Below are positions 8,453 through 10,414 of a DNA stretch of 10,414 bases, one piece after another (position 1 is the stretch's first letter; each line of letters starts with the position of its first letter). The DNA lies in the NCBI GenBank assembly GCA_029857655.1, contig JAOUGR010000046.1:1-10414 (forward strand), read 5' to 3'. Position numbers and translations under genes: made by a program. The DNA is from Gammaproteobacteria bacterium (GTDB lineage: Bacteria > Pseudomonadota > Gammaproteobacteria > Steroidobacterales > Steroidobacteraceae). Under the pieces are notes generated by a model, which was not told the DNA's origin, did no database searches, and saw only the letters and a list, made by a program, of their open reading frames with translations.

Positions 8453-9222
8453 TGCGCATTGCCACCTGGAACGTCAATTCGCTCCGCGTGCGGTTGCCGC
8501 ACCTTGCGCAATGGCTGGCGGCGAATCCGGTCGACGCCATCGGCCTGCAGGAACTGAAGCTGACGGACGAACAGTTTCCGCGCGCGGAAATCGAGGCGCT
8601 CGGATTGCAGGCCGTTCATTACGGCCAGAAGACCTACAACGGGGTTGCGATACTCGCGCGCGTGGCACCGGCCGATGTCACGACCGGCATCCCGGGTGAC
8701 GATGATCCGCAGCGGCGTGTGATCGCGGCGACCATCGGCGGCATTCGGCTGATCAATATCTACGTTCCCAATGGCCAGGAAGTCGGCTCGGAAAAATACG
8801 CCTACAAGCTGGCCTGGCTTGGACGGTTGCAGGCATGGCTTGCAGAGGAACTTGCACGTCACCCCCGTCTCGCGGTCGTCGGTGATTTCAACATCGCGCC
8901 GGAAGACCGGGACGTGCACGATCCGGCGAAATGGGAGGGCTCGGTTCATGTCAGCGCGCCGGAGCGCGAGGCGCTGGCCGCGATCACCGGGCTTGGGCTC
9001 GTGGACCTGTTCCGCCGCTTCGAGCAGCCGCCCGGCACGTATTCATGGTGGGACTACCGCATGGGCGCGTTCCGCCGAAATAACGGCCTCAGAATCGACC
9101 TGGTGCTCGCCTCCACTGCGTTCGCAGCGCACTGCAAGGCCTGCGTCGTGGATCGCAGCCCGCGCGCCTGGGAGCGACCCTCGGATCACGCCCCTGTAGT
9201 GGCCTCGTTTGACATAGGCTGA
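8452..9222 (+). CDS. xth: Exodeoxyribonuclease III / AP endonuclease
   Basis: Base-excision repair enzyme that cuts DNA 5' to abasic sites and has 3'-5' exonuclease and 3'-phosphatase activity. The 256 residues belong to the ExoIII/APE1 endonuclease-exonuclease-phosphatase fold. Catalytic groups are visible: Asn7 in WNVNSLR, Glu34 in LQELK, Tyr104 in INIYVPNG, Asp145 and Asn147 in GDFN, and Asp245-His246 in [26 protein letters not shown] is the usual ExoIII segment before the last strand. The ATG at 8452 overlaps the lemA stop (TGATG). A GTG at 8449 would add one Met and cannot be excluded. The nearest purine-rich site, GAGG at 8435-8438, is rather far away, so coupling to lemA is likely. The protein is a little shorter than E. 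coli XthA (268). Confidence 0.94.
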   Translation: MRIATWNVNSLRVRLPHLAQWLAANPVDAIGLQELKLTDEQFPRAEIEALGLQAVHYGQKTYNGVAILARVAPADVTTGIPGDDDPQRRVIAATIGGIRLINIYVPNGQEVGSEKYAYKLAWLGRLQAWLAEELARHPRLAVVGDFNIAPEDRDVHDPAKWEGSVHVSAPEREALAAITGLGLVDLFRRFEQPPGTYSWWDYRMGAFRRNNGLRIDLVLASTAFAAHCKACVVDRSPRAWERPSDHAPVVASFDIG

Positions 9223-9328
9223 TCCCCAGGATGTGACCCCGTGCAAACTCGCGGCAATGCGGTTGGCGGGTGCCGTTGGCAGGGGCGTAGACTGCGTTCA
9301 CAACACCGAAACGGAGGCCCGCCTTAGC
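9223..9328 (+). promoter_or_regulatory. Promoter and leader of the HD-domain gene
   Basis: About 106 bp between xth and the preferred start of the next gene. TTGGCG (9263-9268) and TAGACT (9288-9293) form a weak sigma-70-like pair with a 19 nt spacer. TAGACT lies in GGGGCGTAGACTGCG. Transcription would start near 9300. GGAGG at 9313-9317 is a good ribosome site 11 nt before the GTG at 9329. The frame is also open back to a GTG at 9233, so this stretch could instead be coding, but the predicted 32 residues show no domain. No convincing terminator for xth is seen. Confidence 0.45.
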
Positions 9329-10348
9329 GTGGCCCGCCCCTACCGCCGCAGCGATTTTGACGTCACCGACACGGTGCAGGTCAGTTCCCCACCAGCCGTG
9401 CGCGCCGCCGTGCTCCAGCTCTATGCGGATACCTGGCCAGGTGCGCCACTGGCGACGCTAAAGTCGGCGCTAGCTGATTTCGAACGGCTGTTCACCGGCC
9501 AGATGCCCGGTTACCTGGGCGTCGACACGGTCTATCACGACCTTCAGCATTCCCAGGACGTGGTGCTCGCGATGGCACGGCTGATGGCCGGCTACGAGAA
9601 GGGCCACCCGGATGGACCCCACATCGGTGCCGAGCGCGCGCTGATGGCGCTCGTGACCGCGCTGTTTCACGACGCTGGCTACATTCGCGAGGTCGCCGAA
9701 AGTGGCATTCCGAATGGCGCCGTGTTCACGCGCCAGCACGTGACGCGCAGCGCGAAGTACATCGCCAAGTACCTGCCCGCCGCCGGCCTCGGCGACTGGG
9801 TGCCTGTTGCCACGCGCATCGTGCACTTCACCGGCTACGAAATGCCGCTCGGCATGATTCGTGTCGGCGATTCGCGCGACCGCCTGGTCGGACACCTGCT
9901 GGGAACGGCCGACATGCTCGCGCAGATGGCGGATCGCTGCTATCTCGAGAAGTGCCGCGACCGGCTGTACGCGGAGTTCGTGCTCGGCGACGTCGCTGCG
10001 CACAGGGGCACGGACGGAGTGAAGGTGCTGTACGGCTCGGGAATCGACCTGCTGCGGCAGACGCCGCAATTCGTCGCCAAGACGATCGACGACCGTCTCG
10101 GTGTCGCGTTCAACCATGCCTACCGCCACGTCGAGCCGCTGTTCGGCGGCGACAATCCCTACATGGACGCGATCCGCCAGAATGTCGATTACCTGCGCGG
10201 GCTCGCGCGCAACTGCCGCTGGCCGCTGTTGCGCCGCAATCCGCCGGTGTTCACGGTTGAGCTGAACGCGATGCTGGGCGTGCGCTCGCTGCTGGTCGAA
10301 CACCTGAAGGAAGTCTGGGGCGTGCCTGCCCCGGTCAATGCCGGCTGA
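9329..10348 (+). CDS. HD-domain phosphohydrolase with cyclic-nucleotide-phosphodiesterase-like motif
   Basis: Metal-dependent phosphohydrolase of the HD superfamily; substrate unknown. From the GTG at 9329 it has 339 residues. Visible ligands in order are Tyr69-His70-Asp71-Leu72-Gln73-His74 with Asp77-Val78, His114-Asp115 in LFHDAGY, His137, His166 and Asp195 in GTADMLAQMADRCYLEKC. The pattern YHxxxHxxDV followed by an HD pair and a late Asp resembles class I cyclic nucleotide phosphodiesterases, where the first His is the general acid and the others hold two metals. No signal peptide, membrane helix, GAF, PAS or GGDEF domain is seen. It lacks the HD-GYP signature, so c-di-GMP is not indicated. 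The ~150-residue C-terminal part (from about 210) is not recognised. The start is uncertain: GTG at 9233 would add 32 residues, but a likely promoter and GGAGG lie inside that stretch. It stands alone, with its own promoter. Confidence 0.8.
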   Translation: MARPYRRSDFDVTDTVQVSSPPAVRAAVLQLYADTWPGAPLATLKSALADFERLFTGQMPGYLGVDTVYHDLQHSQDVVLAMARLMAGYEKGHPDGPHIGAERALMALVTALFHDAGYIREVAESGIPNGAVFTRQHVTRSAKYIAKYLPAAGLGDWVPVATRIVHFTGYEMPLGMIRVGDSRDRLVGHLLGTADMLAQMADRCYLEKCRDRLYAEFVLGDVAAHRGTDGVKVLYGSGIDLLRQTPQFVAKTIDDRLGVAFNHAYRHVEPLFGGDNPYMDAIRQNVDYLRGLARNCRWPLLRRNPPVFTVELNAMLGVRSLLVEHLKEVWGVPAPVNAG

Positions 10349-10414
10349 GTCGCGCCCAGCGTGACCGCATGCGCGGCGGTGCATCGATTCCCAGCACGTA
10401 GCGTTCATGGATCG
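10335..10414 (-). CDS. Possible C-terminal tail of a minus-strand gene (5' part outside window)
   Basis: Reading leftwards from the right edge, a frame is open for 25 codons and ends in TGA at 10337-10335. The peptide ends RMRSRWARLSRH and contains HERYVLGIDAPP. It would overlap the end of the HD gene by 14 bp, in line with the tight convergent ends elsewhere in the window. No family is recognised from so short a piece. The strand, the lack of a plus-strand gene here and the basic C-terminus favour it weakly. Otherwise 10349-10414 is plain intergenic sequence. Confidence 0.35.
   Translation of the reverse strand, partial: IHERYVLGIDAPPRMRSRWARLSRH

Noticed and set aside
9261..9281. Repeated TTGGC words and a small TGCC-GTT-GGCA hairpin after xth
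   Set aside because: A 4-bp stem is too short for a terminator and has no T-run. The two TTGGC words are within chance expectation and one may be part of the promoter.
9470..10408. A 312-codon minus-strand open frame opposite the HD gene
   Set aside because: The sense frame carries an ordered set of HD metal ligands. The antisense frame shows no recognisable motif.

Overview
This is a high-GC bacterial chromosome segment (by eye about two thirds G+C) packed with housekeeping genes. It has eleven complete protein-coding genes, one truncated at the left edge (topA), and a probable gene tail at the right edge. Protein similarities (Pseudomonas-like HemB, E. coli-numbered HemF and Gor active sites, RlmJ, a DUF3379-type anti-sigma factor, a TopA tail without zinc fingers) point to a gammaproteobacterium, perhaps near the Xanthomonadales/Nevskiales. 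That placement is inference. I see no tRNA, rRNA, insertion sequence, CRISPR array, phage gene or obvious transferred segment.

Layout. (1) 1-2857, plus strand: 3' end of topA, then hemF (aerobic coproporphyrinogen III oxidase) and rlmJ (23S rRNA A2030 methyltransferase). They are tightly packed; rlmJ starts with a TTG that overlaps the hemF stop. (2) 2870-4065, minus strand: an ECF sigma factor and its membrane anti-sigma factor (DUF3379-like), joined by an ATGA overlap. (3) 4149-5997, plus strand: hemB (porphobilinogen synthase) and aroE (shikimate dehydrogenase), 4 nt apart. hemB is divergent from the sigma gene across 83 bp. (4) 5994-7884, minus strand: gor (glutathione reductase), then a gamma-carbonic-anhydrase-like hexapeptide protein 1 nt downstream. 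aroE and the latter end on the same CTAG palindrome. (5) 7934-9222, plus strand: a short LemA-family membrane protein and xth (exonuclease III/AP endonuclease), overlapping by one base. lemA and gor diverge across 49 bp. (6) 9329-10348, plus strand: an HD-domain phosphohydrolase with the YHxxxHxxDV signature of cyclic nucleotide phosphodiesterases, apparently with its own promoter. The last ~80 bp probably hold the end of a convergent minus-strand gene.

How the genes fit together: hemB and hemF serve haem synthesis. gor and xth serve thiol redox balance and repair of oxidised DNA. The sigma/anti-sigma pair next to hemB could be a stress switch, but nothing in the sequence proves that it controls these neighbours. 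I found no clear new multi-gene system. The best candidates for a second look are the HD/PDE-like protein, the sigma/anti-sigma pair with a possible leaderless self-promoter, and the orphan LemA.
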